A stretch of 64,000 nt of DNA from positions 1-64,000 of the forward strand of contig NZ_AMRL01000021.1 of NCBI RefSeq assembly GCF_000299935.1. Reading direction: 5' to 3'. Source of the DNA: Oceanibaculum indicum P24. GTDB lineage: Bacteria; Pseudomonadota; Alphaproteobacteria; Oceanibaculales; Oceanibaculaceae. The notes under the pieces are model-generated. The model made no database searches. It worked only from the letters and a program-made list of their open reading frames with translations, and was not told the DNA's origin. The translations under genes and the position numbers were made by a program. The first letter of the stretch is position 1. The number at the start of each line of letters is the position of its first letter. Below, piece by piece: positions 38,591-46,839 of the stretch.

Positions 38591-40033
38591 TCAGCGTTTG
38601 TTGAGGCCGCGCGCCTCATAGTCGCGCAGTGCCGCCCGGATCACCGGGGCCAGAATGTACAGCCCGGCCAGATTGGCGAGCGACATGGCGAAGATCATCG
38701 AATCGGAGAATTCCAGCACCGATTCCAGGTTCATCGTCGCGCCGATCACCACGAAACCGCAGAAGATCAGCTTGAACAGGATATCCAGGCTGCGGCTTTC
38801 GCCCAGCAGATAGCTCCAGCATTTCACGCCATAATAGGACCAGGCGATCAGGGTGGAGAAGGCGAACAGGTTGACCGCCAGCGCCAGCACGACCGGAAAC
38901 CAGGAAAAGGCGCTGGCGAAGGCGCTGGAGGTTAGCGCCACGCCGTTCACCGCGCCGGGGGGCGGGACGACGCCGGTGACAATGATGACCAGCGCCGTCA
39001 GGGTGCAGATCAGCACCGTGTCGATGAAGGGCTCCAGCAGCGCGACATAGCCTTCGGTTACCGGCTCCTTCGTCTTCACCGCCGAATGGGCGATGGCGGC
39101 GGACCCGATGCCGGCCTCGTTGGAGAAGGCAGCCCGTCGGAAGCCCTGGATCAGCGTGCCGAGAAAGCCGCCCGCGACCCCTTCCGGCGAGAAGGCGCCG
39201 CTGACGATCATGCCGAAGGCCCAGGGTATCCGGTCGTAATTCAGGATCAGGATGAGCAGGGCGGCGGTGCAGTAAACCGCGGCCATCAGCGGCACCAGCT
39301 TGGAGGTGACCCGCGCGATGGAGCGGATGCCGCCGATGATGACGAGGCCGACCAGCACCGCCGCGATCAGCCCGTAGAGCCAGGCCTTATCGGCGAAGAA
39401 GCTGCCATCGCCGCCGGTCGCCGCGACGAACTGGCTGTAGGCCTGGTTCACCTGGAACATGTTACCGCCGCCCAGCGCCCCGCCAACGCAGCACACCGCG
39501 AAGAAGGCCGCCAGCATCCGGCCCAGCCGGGGCAGGCCGCGATCCGCCAGCCCGTGGCTGAGATAGTGCATCGGGCCGCCGGAAACCGACCCGTCGGGAT
39601 GCACATGCCGGTACATCACGCCCAGCGTGCATTCGGCGAATTTCGAGGACATGCCGAGCAGGCCGGCGAGGATCATCCAGAAGGTTGCCCCCGGCCCGCC
39701 GACCGAGACGGCAACCGCGACGCCGGCAATATTGCCGAGGCCGACCGTGGCGGCCAGCGCGGTTGAGAGCGCCTGGAAATGCGAGACTTCGCCCGGTGCG
39801 CGGCTGGGCTCGTGCACCTTGCCGGTGACCAGCCGGACGGCATGGCGGAAGCCGCGCAGATTGACGAAGCCGAGATAGGCGGTGAAGAAGCAGGCGCCGA
39901 AGATCAGCCAGACCACGATCAGGCTGACATCGGCCCCGGCGATGCGCACCGAATAGAACACCAGGCCGGCCACCGCATCGGCATAGGGCGACAGCCCCCC
40001 GTCGATCCAGCTGTCCAGCGAGGCAAGGTTCAT
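38591..40033 (-). CDS. Alanine/glycine:sodium symporter, AgcS family
   Basis: Inner-membrane amino-acid carrier, 480 aa, about eleven helices. Family motifs: GEVSHFQALSTALAATVGLGNIAGVA and GGPGATFWMILAGLLGMSSKFAECTLG, then GFRRAAFSNEAGIGSAAIAHSA. The ATG overlaps the stop of the beta-CASP gene by 4 bases, so it is expressed from the FNR-controlled promoter at 43.18 kb. Confidence 0.93.
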   Translation of the reverse strand: MNLASLDSWIDGGLSPYADAVAGLVFYSVRIAGADVSLIVVWLIFGACFFTAYLGFVNLRGFRHAVRLVTGKVHEPSRAPGEVSHFQALSTALAATVGLGNIAGVAVAVSVGGPGATFWMILAGLLGMSSKFAECTLGVMYRHVHPDGSVSGGPMHYLSHGLADRGLPRLGRMLAAFFAVCCVGGALGGGNMFQVNQAYSQFVAATGGDGSFFADKAWLYGLIAAVLVGLVIIGGIRSIARVTSKLVPLMAAVYCTAALLILILNYDRIPWAFGMIVSGAFSPEGVAGGFLGTLIQGFRRAAFSNEAGIGSAAIAHSAVKTKEPVTEGYVALLEPFIDTVLICTLTALVIIVTGVVPPPGAVNGVALTSSAFASAFSWFPVVLALAVNLFAFSTLIAWSYYGVKCWSYLLGESRSLDILFKLIFCGFVVIGATMNLESVLEFSDSMIFAMSLANLAGLYILAPVIRAALRDYEARGLNKR

Positions 40034-41643
40034 TGCGGGGCCGCTTCGATCATGCGCTGCAGCTTGCGCATCAGGCGGCGGCGCGCGGTATCGTCCTCCA
40101 TGCCGCGCAGCCGGCGCTGCACATCCAGCATCAGGCGGGCATAGTCATTGTGCCAGTCATGCCCGGCCAGTGCCTCCGCCTCGGCATAGCGGTCAAGGCG
40201 GCGGGGTGCGCCATCCTGCGGGATGCGCGCGGGGCGCTTGCCATCCAGCCGGTAGGCCTCGTCGATATGCGGCACGGTGACCGGCGGCAGTTCCTCCTTC
40301 CAGCCGGCGATGGCGGCGCGCAGGCTGGCTGCGGCATCCAGCTCGCCATGGGTAAGGAACAGGCCGCGCCGGACCGGCAGCCGGGCGCGCAGCCAGTCCA
40401 GCAGCTCGTCATGGTCGGCATGGCCGGAATAGATCTCCAGCTTGCGGATACGCGCCTTCACGGCGATCTCGTCGCCCTGGATGCGCACCCTGCGCTCGCC
40501 GGCTTCCAGCAGCGCGCCCAGCGTGCCCGGCGCCATGTAGCCGATCAGCAGCACGGTGGCGTTGGCGCGCCACAGATTGTTCTTCAGGTGATGGCGGATG
40601 CGCCCGGCATCGCACATGCCGCTGGCGGAGATGATGATGGCGCCGCCCTTCACCTTCTCGATCCGCATGCTTTCCTGGACCGTGCGGGTGAAGCGCACAT
40701 TGCCGGCGGCGAAGGGCTGCTTCGTCGTCGCCTCGATGCCGTTGCCGGCCTGCAGGAAACGGTCGAAGACATGGGTGATCTGGGTGGCAAGCGGCGAATC
40801 CACGAAGATCGGCACGCTGGGCACGGTGCCGTCGGCAATCAGCCTGTTCAGGTCGGCCAGCAGTTCCTGCGTGCGCTCCACCGCGAAGGCGGGGATCACG
40901 AGGTTGCCGCCGGCGGCCAGCGCGGCATTCACCTCGCCGGCCAGCACGGCGCGGCGCTGCAGCGGGTCCAGTTTCGGCCGGGTGCGGCCGCCATAGGTCG
41001 ATTCCATGACCAGGATGTCGATGTCGCGCGGCGCCTCCGGGCTTTTCACCAGCGCCTTGTGCTCCGGCCCGATATCGCCGGAGAACAGCAGCTTCAGCGG
41101 TTTGCCGTCGTTTTGCGCCACTGCCAGCTCGATGGAGGCCGCGCCCAGTATGTGGCCGGCGTTCCAGAACCGCGCGCGCACGCCGGGCACGGCCTCGAAC
41201 CAGTTCTCGTAAGGCTGCGTCTCAAGCTGTTCCAGCGCGTCCTGCGCATCCTGCTGGGTATAGATCGGCCGCAGCGACGGCAGGCCCCGACGCTGGTTGC
41301 GGCGGTTCAGCCGCTCCACCTCCATCTCCTGGATGGAGCCGGAATCCGGCAGCATGAAGCGCAACAACTCCGCCGTGCCCTCGGTGGCAATGACCGGGCC
41401 CTTGTAGCCGGCCTTGGTCAGACGGGGGATCAGCCCGCTATGGTCGATATGGGCATGGGTCATCACCACCGCATCGACGCCACGCGGGTCGAACGGCCAG
41501 GGCTCGTAGTTCAGCTGCTTCAGCGTCTTGTCGCCCTGGAACATGCCGCAATCGATCAGCAGCGTCTTGCCGTCGGCCTCCAGCCGGTAGCAGGAGCCGG
41601 TGACGGTGCCGGCGGCGCCGTGAAAGGTGAGGGTGATGCTCAT
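40030..41643 (-). CDS. Beta-CASP metallo-beta-lactamase-fold ribonuclease
   Basis: 537 aa. Zinc-binding motif THAHIDHSG, a further His in GHILGA and Asp in FSGDIGP, beta-CASP region (LVIPAFAVERTQELL, FVDSPLA), motif SASGMCDAGRIRHHL and the RMMBL end IYSGHADHDELLDWL. This set belongs to CPSF73/YsgA-like RNases that process or degrade RNA. Overlaps by ATGA both the upstream phosphorylase and the downstream symporter. A C-terminal tail of about 75 residues (LDRYAEAEALAGHDWHNDYA) is outside the core fold. Confidence 0.9.
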   Translation of the reverse strand: MSITLTFHGAAGTVTGSCYRLEADGKTLLIDCGMFQGDKTLKQLNYEPWPFDPRGVDAVVMTHAHIDHSGLIPRLTKAGYKGPVIATEGTAELLRFMLPDSGSIQEMEVERLNRRNQRRGLPSLRPIYTQQDAQDALEQLETQPYENWFEAVPGVRARFWNAGHILGAASIELAVAQNDGKPLKLLFSGDIGPEHKALVKSPEAPRDIDILVMESTYGGRTRPKLDPLQRRAVLAGEVNAALAAGGNLVIPAFAVERTQELLADLNRLIADGTVPSVPIFVDSPLATQITHVFDRFLQAGNGIEATTKQPFAAGNVRFTRTVQESMRIEKVKGGAIIISASGMCDAGRIRHHLKNNLWRANATVLLIGYMAPGTLGALLEAGERRVRIQGDEIAVKARIRKLEIYSGHADHDELLDWLRARLPVRRGLFLTHGELDAAASLRAAIAGWKEELPPVTVPHIDEAYRLDGKRPARIPQDGAPRRLDRYAEAEALAGHDWHNDYARLMLDVQRRLRGMEDDTARRRLMRKLQRMIEAAPQ

Positions 41644-43142
41644 GCCGTCTCCACCATGCCATCGACGAGATAGCCGCTATCCTGTCCCGCCAGTTCGGCG
41701 GCGAAATCCAGATCCGCCTTCAGTCCGGCATGGATGCGGTAGAGCGGTTCGCCCTTGCGCACCGCGTCGCCGGCCTTCTTCAGCAGATCGACGCCGGCCG
41801 CCTTGAAGGAGGGCGCGCCGGCCATGCGCGCGACGCGGGCGATGCGCAGGCAGTCGATGGCCTCCACCATGCCGGCGCGCGGGGCCAGCACCTCGCTCGA
41901 CAGGCTGCTGGCAGCAAGGCCATTGCCGCTTGGTCCCTGCGCTTCGATGATGCGCTCCATTGCGCGCAGCGCCGCGCCGCTTTCCAGCAATTCGCGGGCG
42001 CGGCGGATGCCCTGGCCGCCCTTCACATTGCGGTCGCTCTCGATCAGTGCGCCGGCCAGCAGCAGGCTGCGTTCGCGCAAATCCGAAGGGGCGTCAGGCG
42101 CGTTGCGCAGCACCGCCATGACGTCGCGCGCCTCCAGCACCGGGCCGACGCCGCGCCCGATGGGCTGGCTGCCATCGGTGATGATGGTCTCGAGCATCAG
42201 GCCCAGCGCGCCGGCGATATGCTCGAACAGCTTGCGCAGCCGGATCGCCTCGGCCTGCGAGCGCACCTTGGCGGTGGGGCCGACCGGGATGTCGAGCACG
42301 AGGTAGCGCGAGCCGGCGGTCAGTTTCTTCGACAAAATGGACGCCACCATCTGCTCGCGTGTGTCGATGCCGAGCGGGCGTTCGACGGTGATCATCACAT
42401 CGTCGGCGGGCGACAGATTCACCCGGCCGCCCCAGACCAGGCAGCCGCCGATGCGCTCCACGATGGCGCGCATCTCGTCGGTCTCGATATCGACGCGGGC
42501 CAGCACTTCCATCGTGTCGGCGGTGCCGGCGGGCGAGGTGATGGCGCGCGAGGAGGTCTTGGGGATGACCAGGCCATGCGCCATCACCAGCGGCACCAGG
42601 ATCATCGAGGTGCGGTTGCCGGGAATGCCACCGATGCAGTGCTTGTCCACCACCCATTTGTCGCCCCAGTCCAGCCGGTGGCCGACGGCGGCCATGGCGC
42701 GCGTCAGGTTCAGCACCTCCTCCGTGGTCATGAAGCTGGCGCAGGCCACCAGGAAGGCGGCGATCTCCATCTTGGAATAGCGCAGCGCGGCGATGTCGCG
42801 GATCACGGCGGTATAGTCACCGGCCGACAGGATATGGCCCTGCGCCTTGGCGCGCACGGCTTCCAGGCTTTCCAGCGGCCTGGGGTGTTCGATGCAGACC
42901 GGCGTGCCTTCCGGCAGGCGGAACAGGCGGAAGGCCTCCTCCGACAGGCCCAGCTCGCCCGGCGTCAGCAATTCGGGGTCATCGACGATGTTCAGCGTCG
43001 CCGGCATCTGCCGGTCCGGGCCGACCACCTCGATCTTGGCCAGCGCCTGGAATTCCTCCGGCTGATAGACGGTACAGCCGCGATTGAGATAGGCGATGCT
43101 CTCGCGGTGGGTGTCGATGCCGATGCGCTTCAGTTTCAACAT
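41640..43142 (-). CDS. Thymidine/AMP phosphorylase family protein
   Basis: 500 aa, close in length and N-terminal extension to archaeal AMP phosphorylase rather than the 440-aa E. coli DeoA. Conserved segments: KHCIGGIPGNRTSMILVPLVMAHG, TSSRAITSPAGTADTMEVLARVD and GPTAKVRSQAEA. It should split a nucleoside or nucleotide by phosphorolysis to base and (deoxy)ribose phosphate. First gene of the operon; the FNR box centre is about 42 bases from the ATG, and a -10-like TATGGG ends 6 bases before it, so the mRNA is probably leaderless. With the RNase downstream it suggests RNA salvage under low oxygen. Confidence 0.87.
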   Translation of the reverse strand: MLKLKRIGIDTHRESIAYLNRGCTVYQPEEFQALAKIEVVGPDRQMPATLNIVDDPELLTPGELGLSEEAFRLFRLPEGTPVCIEHPRPLESLEAVRAKAQGHILSAGDYTAVIRDIAALRYSKMEIAAFLVACASFMTTEEVLNLTRAMAAVGHRLDWGDKWVVDKHCIGGIPGNRTSMILVPLVMAHGLVIPKTSSRAITSPAGTADTMEVLARVDIETDEMRAIVERIGGCLVWGGRVNLSPADDVMITVERPLGIDTREQMVASILSKKLTAGSRYLVLDIPVGPTAKVRSQAEAIRLRKLFEHIAGALGLMLETIITDGSQPIGRGVGPVLEARDVMAVLRNAPDAPSDLRERSLLLAGALIESDRNVKGGQGIRRARELLESGAALRAMERIIEAQGPSGNGLAASSLSSEVLAPRAGMVEAIDCLRIARVARMAGAPSFKAAGVDLLKKAGDAVRKGEPLYRIHAGLKADLDFAAELAGQDSGYLVDGMVETA

Positions 43143-43177
43143 GGCTTTCCCATAGCGGGGAAAGGCAGCCCATGCCC

Positions 43178-43191
43178 TTGATCCACATCAA
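43178..43191 (-). promoter_or_regulatory. FNR box of the phosphorylase operon
   Basis: TTGATCCACATCAA, a perfect TTGAT-N4-ATCAA site. The centre is 41.5-42.5 bases upstream of the phosphorylase start codon, with TATGGG as the -10 candidate (43154-43149). It also lies just upstream of the rightward SqrR-like gene, but no fitting -10 is found in that direction. Confidence 0.86.
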
Positions 43192-43203
43192 GGACCGCGC
43201 ATC

Positions 43204-43239
43204 TTGCCCGCACGGAAAGACTTCCATATATACGAAGAA
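43204..43239 (+). promoter_or_regulatory. Promoter of the SqrR-like regulator
   Basis: TTGCCC (43204-43209), 17-base spacer, TATATA (43227-43232). The ATG at 43240 is 7 bases beyond the -10 hexamer, so initiation at the start codon is predicted; no ribosome site fits otherwise. Confidence 0.6.
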
Positions 43240-43557
43240 ATGGAAATGACGCGACTATCGGCGGCGGCGGAACAGGCGAGCGAGCTGCTCAAGGCCCTGT
43301 CCAACCCGACGCGCCTGAAAATTCTCTGCACGCTGGTCGAATCGGAGAAGTCGGTCGGCCAGATCGCCGAGGCGCTGGATGTGCGGGAGAATAATGTCTC
43401 CCAGCACCTGGCGCTGCTGCGCAAGGACAGGATGGTGCGCACCCGGCGCGACGGCCAGACGATCTATTACAGCATCGACGATCCGGCGGCGCAGCAGGTC
43501 ATCGCCCTGCTGCACGATCTGTTCTGCGGGCCGGAGGAGCTTTCCCGGCAGCGATAA
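43240..43557 (+). CDS. ArsR-family persulfide sensor, SqrR/BigR-like
   Basis: 105-aa winged-helix repressor. RLKILCTLVESEKSVGQIAEAL and ENNVSQHLALLRKDRMVRTRRDGQTIYYSI match the SqrR/BigR/YgaV group. Cys30 and Cys96 are 66 residues apart, the same spacing as the sulfane-sulfur-reactive pair in SqrR (41/107) and BigR (42/108), which form a tetrasulfide link and release DNA. It therefore probably senses persulfides rather than arsenic. Candidate target: the AT-rich palindrome in the SQR-like promoter at 34.4 kb, carried in the same FNR-controlled block. Start ATG at 43240; a TTG at 43204 lies in the promoter. Confidence 0.82.
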   Translation: MEMTRLSAAAEQASELLKALSNPTRLKILCTLVESEKSVGQIAEALDVRENNVSQHLALLRKDRMVRTRRDGQTIYYSIDDPAAQQVIALLHDLFCGPEELSRQR

Positions 43558-43567
43558 GGGCGGGCCG

Positions 43568-43996
43568 TCAGCCGCCGCTCACATAGGCCGCCATCTGGCG
43601 CACTTCCTCCTGCGCTTCCTCCAGCCGCCATTTCACCACATCGCCGATCGAGATCATGCCGGCGAGGCGGCCATCCGCGACCACCGGCACATGGCGGAAG
43701 CGGCCGCTGGTCATCAGCTCCATCACATCGCTGATCGACTGGTCGGGCCGGCAGGTCACCACCTTTGCAGTCATCAGCCGGGAGACCGGGCCGTCCAGAC
43801 AGGCAGCCCCTTCGGCTGCCAGCGTGCGCACGATGTCACGCTCGGACAGGATGCCGGCGATTTTCTCCCTGTCCATCACCAGCACGGAGCCGATGCGCTT
43901 TTCCGCCAGCAGCTTTGCCGCGTCGGATACCGGCAGCGAGGGCGGCACGGCAACGACGTCGGCCCCTTTCGTCTTCAGAATGTCGGAAACCAGCAT
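43568..43996 (-). CDS. CBS-domain pair protein
   Basis: 142-aa stand-alone Bateman module: CBS1 (about 5-60, VSDAAKLLAEKRIGSVLVMD, GILSERDIVR) and CBS2 (about 72-130, MTSGRFRHVPVVADGRLAGMISIGDVV). Such proteins bind adenine nucleotides and regulate partners; the partner is unknown. It converges on the SqrR-like gene with a 10-base gap. Confidence 0.9.
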   Translation of the reverse strand: MLVSDILKTKGADVVAVPPSLPVSDAAKLLAEKRIGSVLVMDREKIAGILSERDIVRTLAAEGAACLDGPVSRLMTAKVVTCRPDQSISDVMELMTSGRFRHVPVVADGRLAGMISIGDVVKWRLEEAQEEVRQMAAYVSGG

Positions 43997-44166
43997 GGCC
44001 TTCTCCTCCCGTCCGTTTCAGGCGGGTACCCGGAAGCCACGCGGAAGAGACAGCGCCGGAGCCGGGCGACCCGATTCCTCATAGACGTATCCTTGTTGTC
44101 TAATATTCCGATGATGGCGCGGAAAGGCGGGCTTGGCAATCGCGGGAGGCCGAGGGGCGGGGCAGG

Positions 44167-44622
44167 TCAGCCCTGCAGGCGCCGCAGGATCAGATGGTCC
44201 AGCGAGAAGCGGCCCGGGCCCAGCGCCAGCACGGCGAACAGGATCGTCGCCCAGAACATGTGGTGCGACACCCAGGCGTCGGGATAGACGAAGAGCTGGA
44301 TCACCATGGTCATGGTCAGCAGCCCCAGCGCGCCCAGCCTTGTCGCCAGCCCCAGCACCAGCAGCACCGGCAGGATATGTTCGGCCAGCGTGGCGAGATG
44401 GGCGGACAGCACCGGGAAGGGCAGGCCGTATTCATGCTCGAACAGGAAAAAGGCGCTGGGGCTGGGAGCGAAGATGTTCCAGCCCTCCACCTTGGTGCGC
44501 GCCGAGGCCCAGAACACCCAGGCGACCGGCAGGCGCAGCGCGAGCAGGGCGAAAGGCTGCAGCACGGCCTGCAGCCGGTCCGTCGCGGCCTGGCCGGTGG
44601 CGAGAAGCTGGTGTGGCGTCAT
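44167..44622 (-). CDS. bufD: BufD: DoxX-family membrane protein of the bufferin operon
   Basis: 151 aa, four helices, with [47 protein letters not shown] and [18 protein letters not shown], typical of the DoxX family. DoxX proteins recur as the last gene of bufferin clusters, where they are thought to serve electron transfer or maturation at the membrane. The start overlaps the bufC stop by 4 bases. Confidence 0.88.
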   Translation of the reverse strand: MTPHQLLATGQAATDRLQAVLQPFALLALRLPVAWVFWASARTKVEGWNIFAPSPSAFFLFEHEYGLPFPVLSAHLATLAEHILPVLLVLGLATRLGALGLLTMTMVIQLFVYPDAWVSHHMFWATILFAVLALGPGRFSLDHLILRRLQG

Positions 44623-45386
44623 GATCTGTATTCCTCCGGCAGGGCAAGGATCGGCAGGGCGGCAAGGCGCTGGAAGCGGGCGACCAGCCCTTCGCCCGCG
44701 TGCTGTGGCGGGCAGGACATGGCGATGCGGGCAAGCGGCCAGCCGGCCTTCAGCCGGCGCAACAGCTGCAGCTCGGTGGGGTCGATCCCGGTCAGCCGGA
44801 CGGCAGGCCCGACGCGATAGATCAGCACGGATTGCGGCCGATCCTCGATTTCCCCGCCGCCATTGCTATCGCCGCTGTTGGCAGCATGGATATCCAGGGC
44901 GGGATAGCGCGAGGCGACCAGCCGCACGGCGGGATGCAGGGGTAGCGGCGTTTCCGCCAGCGCCTCGCCCAGCGCCAGCAGCTGTTCCGGCGTGGCGACA
45001 GGGGCATCGGCAGCATGCAGTACTTCCAGCGCTGCGCGTTCCAACCGTGCCACATCGGCGAGATAGGGCAGGGACCGGGCTGGCGGAAACCGGTACAGGA
45101 AAGCCGGGAAACGGTCGCCATAGTGGGTCAGGCTGCGTGCGCGCGGCAGGTTCTCCGCCACATAAAGCCGCGCCATGGCGAAGAAGAACTCCTCCCCGAC
45201 CAGCCGCTGGACCACCGGATAGGCATCGGCCAGCGCCTGCACCAGCCCGTGATGCACATTGTTCAGATAGACCGCGAAGCGCCGTGCCAGCGGATGGGTG
45301 CCTTGCGGATCGCCGGTGAGGCCGGCGGGCGGCGCATCCTGAAGGCGCAATGCTGTTGCGAAGGAAGTCTGCTGCACTTCAAGCAA
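44619..45386 (-). CDS. bufC: BufC: DUF2063 partner of the MNIO enzyme
   Basis: 255-aa protein: N-terminal DUF2063 DNA-binding-like domain ([47 protein letters not shown]) which in these systems binds the precursor peptide and delivers it to BufB, plus a C-terminal domain ending [31 protein letters not shown] chose TTG at 45386, with GGGAG 7 bases upstream and an 8-base overlap with bufB; GTG at 45377 is an alternative. Longer frames run through bufB and are unlikely. Confidence 0.88.
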   Translation of the reverse strand: MLEVQQTSFATALRLQDAPPAGLTGDPQGTHPLARRFAVYLNNVHHGLVQALADAYPVVQRLVGEEFFFAMARLYVAENLPRARSLTHYGDRFPAFLYRFPPARSLPYLADVARLERAALEVLHAADAPVATPEQLLALGEALAETPLPLHPAVRLVASRYPALDIHAANSGDSNGGGEIEDRPQSVLIYRVGPAVRLTGIDPTELQLLRRLKAGWPLARIAMSCPPQHAGEGLVARFQRLAALPILALPEEYRS

Positions 45387-46239
45387 GGGCCGGCTCCCGC
45401 GCCAGCGCGGCAAGGACAGCATCGGCCTTCTGCACCTCGGCGGCCAGTACCGGCCAGGCGGGCACATCATTGTCCCATTCGATCAGCGTCGGGCGCGGAC
45501 CGATGCGGGCGACCAGCGCCTCATACAGAAGCCAGACCGGGTCCGGCACGGCGGTGGAATGGGTGTCGATCAGCAGCTCGCCTTCCGGGTGGCGCTCGAC
45601 CGTGTGGCCGGCCAGATGGATCTCGCCGATCAGATCGCCCGGAAAAGCATCGAGATAGGCGGCGGGGTCAAAGCCCATATTGCACCCGCTGACATAGGCG
45701 TTGTTCACGTCCAGCAGCAGGCCGCAGCCGGTGCGCCGGGCGAGCGCGATGAGGAAATCGGCCTCTTCCAGCTCCGCACCCTCGAAGCCGGCATAGACCG
45801 ACGGGTTCTCGATCAGCAGCGGGCGGCGCAGCACATCCTGCGCGATGGCGACGTTGCGGCAGACGATCTCCAGCGCCTCCCCGGTCATCGGCAGCGGCAG
45901 CAGATCGGCGAAATAGGTGCTGCCCTCGGCTGACCAGGACAGGTGATCGGAGACGAGGCCAGGCTCGAACCGGTCAATCAGCCGGCGAAAATTCTTCAGA
46001 TGCGCCAGGTCAGGCGGTGTCACGCTGCCGAGCGACAACCCCACGCCATGCAGCGACAGCGGATAATCGGCGCGCAGCCGGTCGAGCGCCGCCAGGCGCG
46101 GCCCACCTTCGACCATGTAATTCTCAGGATGGACCTCGAACCAGCCGATATCGGGACGGGTGCTGGCGATCTCGCCGGCATGTTCCAGCTTGAAGCCGGC
46201 GCCGGCGCGGCAGGGAATGTCAGGAGGGCCATAGCTCAT
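45379..46239 (-). CDS. bufB: BufB: multinuclear non-heme iron oxidase (DUF692)
   Basis: TIM-barrel MNIO enzyme, 286 aa. Recognisable DUF692 segments with metal-binding residues: FEVHPENYMVEGG, LHGVGLSLGS, VSDHLSWSAEG, LLIENPSVY, LLLDVNNAYVSG, IGEIHLAGHTVE and DTHSTAVPDPVW. Using iron and O2, BufB converts cysteines of the bufferin core into thiooxazole-type copper ligands (established for Caulobacter bufferins). It follows bufA by 62 bases containing a hairpin, and is coupled to bufC. Confidence 0.94.
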   Translation of the reverse strand: MSYGPPDIPCRAGAGFKLEHAGEIASTRPDIGWFEVHPENYMVEGGPRLAALDRLRADYPLSLHGVGLSLGSVTPPDLAHLKNFRRLIDRFEPGLVSDHLSWSAEGSTYFADLLPLPMTGEALEIVCRNVAIAQDVLRRPLLIENPSVYAGFEGAELEEADFLIALARRTGCGLLLDVNNAYVSGCNMGFDPAAYLDAFPGDLIGEIHLAGHTVERHPEGELLIDTHSTAVPDPVWLLYEALVARIGPRPTLIEWDNDVPAWPVLAAEVQKADAVLAALAREPALA

Positions 46240-46259
46240 GGCGTGTCTCGCGGAAAGCG

Positions 46260-46288
46260 AAAGGGCGGCACCGCTGGCACCGCCCTTT
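46260..46288 (-). terminator. Hairpin between bufA and bufB
   Basis: AAAGGGCGG and CCGCCCTTT enclose an 11-base loop that can add further pairs. With Ts at the foot of the stem but only a short T run, it looks like a leaky terminator or mRNA stabiliser that would keep the precursor peptide above its maturation enzymes. Confidence 0.6.
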
Positions 46289-46301
46289 GCGGGGTTCCGG
46301 G

Positions 46302-46604
46302 TCAGCTCGGCAGGTTGCGGTTCAGCGCGCTCAGGCTGCCCTTCAGCTCCTTACCGTCCGAGGTCTTGATGACCATGGATTCGCAGGTGCCCTTCGGGAC
46401 CAGCTTCCAGGCATTGCCCTGATAATCAACCTTCGAGGTGCCGGCGCATGTGGTGCCGGGGCCGGCAGCGCAGTCATTCTTGCCGGCCATCGCCACGCCG
46501 AAGCACTTCTCCATATTGGCGGACTGGGCCTGCACGCCGTTGGCGGCGGTCAGGGTCAGGGCGGAAACCAGGGCAGCGCCCAGGGCCATGCTGTTGAACT
46601 TCAT
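46302..46604 (-). CDS. bufA: BufA: bufferin precursor peptide (DUF2282)
   Basis: 100-aa ribosomal precursor. A signal peptide ([20 protein letters not shown], cleavage expected near VQAQS) precedes a core with four cysteines: Cys34 (EKCFGV), Cys45 (KNDCAAG), Cys53 ([11 protein letters not shown]) and Cys74 (PKGTCESM), the DUF2282 pattern. After modification the exported bufferin binds copper in the periplasm. Three ATGs stand in a row; the third is 6 bases from GGAGG and is preferred. First gene of bufABCD. Confidence 0.92.
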   Translation of the reverse strand: MKFNSMALGAALVSALTLTAANGVQAQSANMEKCFGVAMAGKNDCAAGPGTTCAGTSKVDYQGNAWKLVPKGTCESMVIKTSDGKELKGSLSALNRNLPS

Positions 46605-46665
46605 CATCATCCTCCATTGTCGCGGCGAGCGGCGGTCGCCGCGTTTTCCGCAAAGTCGCTCTGTT

Positions 46666-46717
46666 CGGCAATAAATACTGGGCGCAGTTTTATTTAACCT
46701 TCGCCCGTTTATTGCCG
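46666..46717 (-). promoter_or_regulatory. bufA: Paired inverted 10-mers upstream of bufA
   Basis: CGGCAATAAA (46666-46675) and TTTATTGCCG (46708-46717) are perfect reverse complements, 42 bases apart start to start, about four helical turns. They flank the AT-rich stretch (GTTAAATAAAAC on the minus strand) where a promoter is likely. The layout suits a regulator bound at two faces of the same side of DNA. No regulator is encoded in the cluster. Confidence 0.55.
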
Positions 46718-46839
46718 GATCAGAATGGCGAATTACTGTGGAGATGGAAAATCAACAGCCATCACGCTGATGTGAGGCGTGTGTGATCTCTTGAGAAGCC
46801 CGGAAAATCTCTGAAAAAGGGCAATGGCCGCTTTGAATT

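Noticed and set aside
43178-43191. FNR box as activator of the rightward SqrR-like gene
   Set aside because: At the class II distance there is no -10-like hexamer (GGAAAG); the gene has its own TTGCCC/TATATA promoter.
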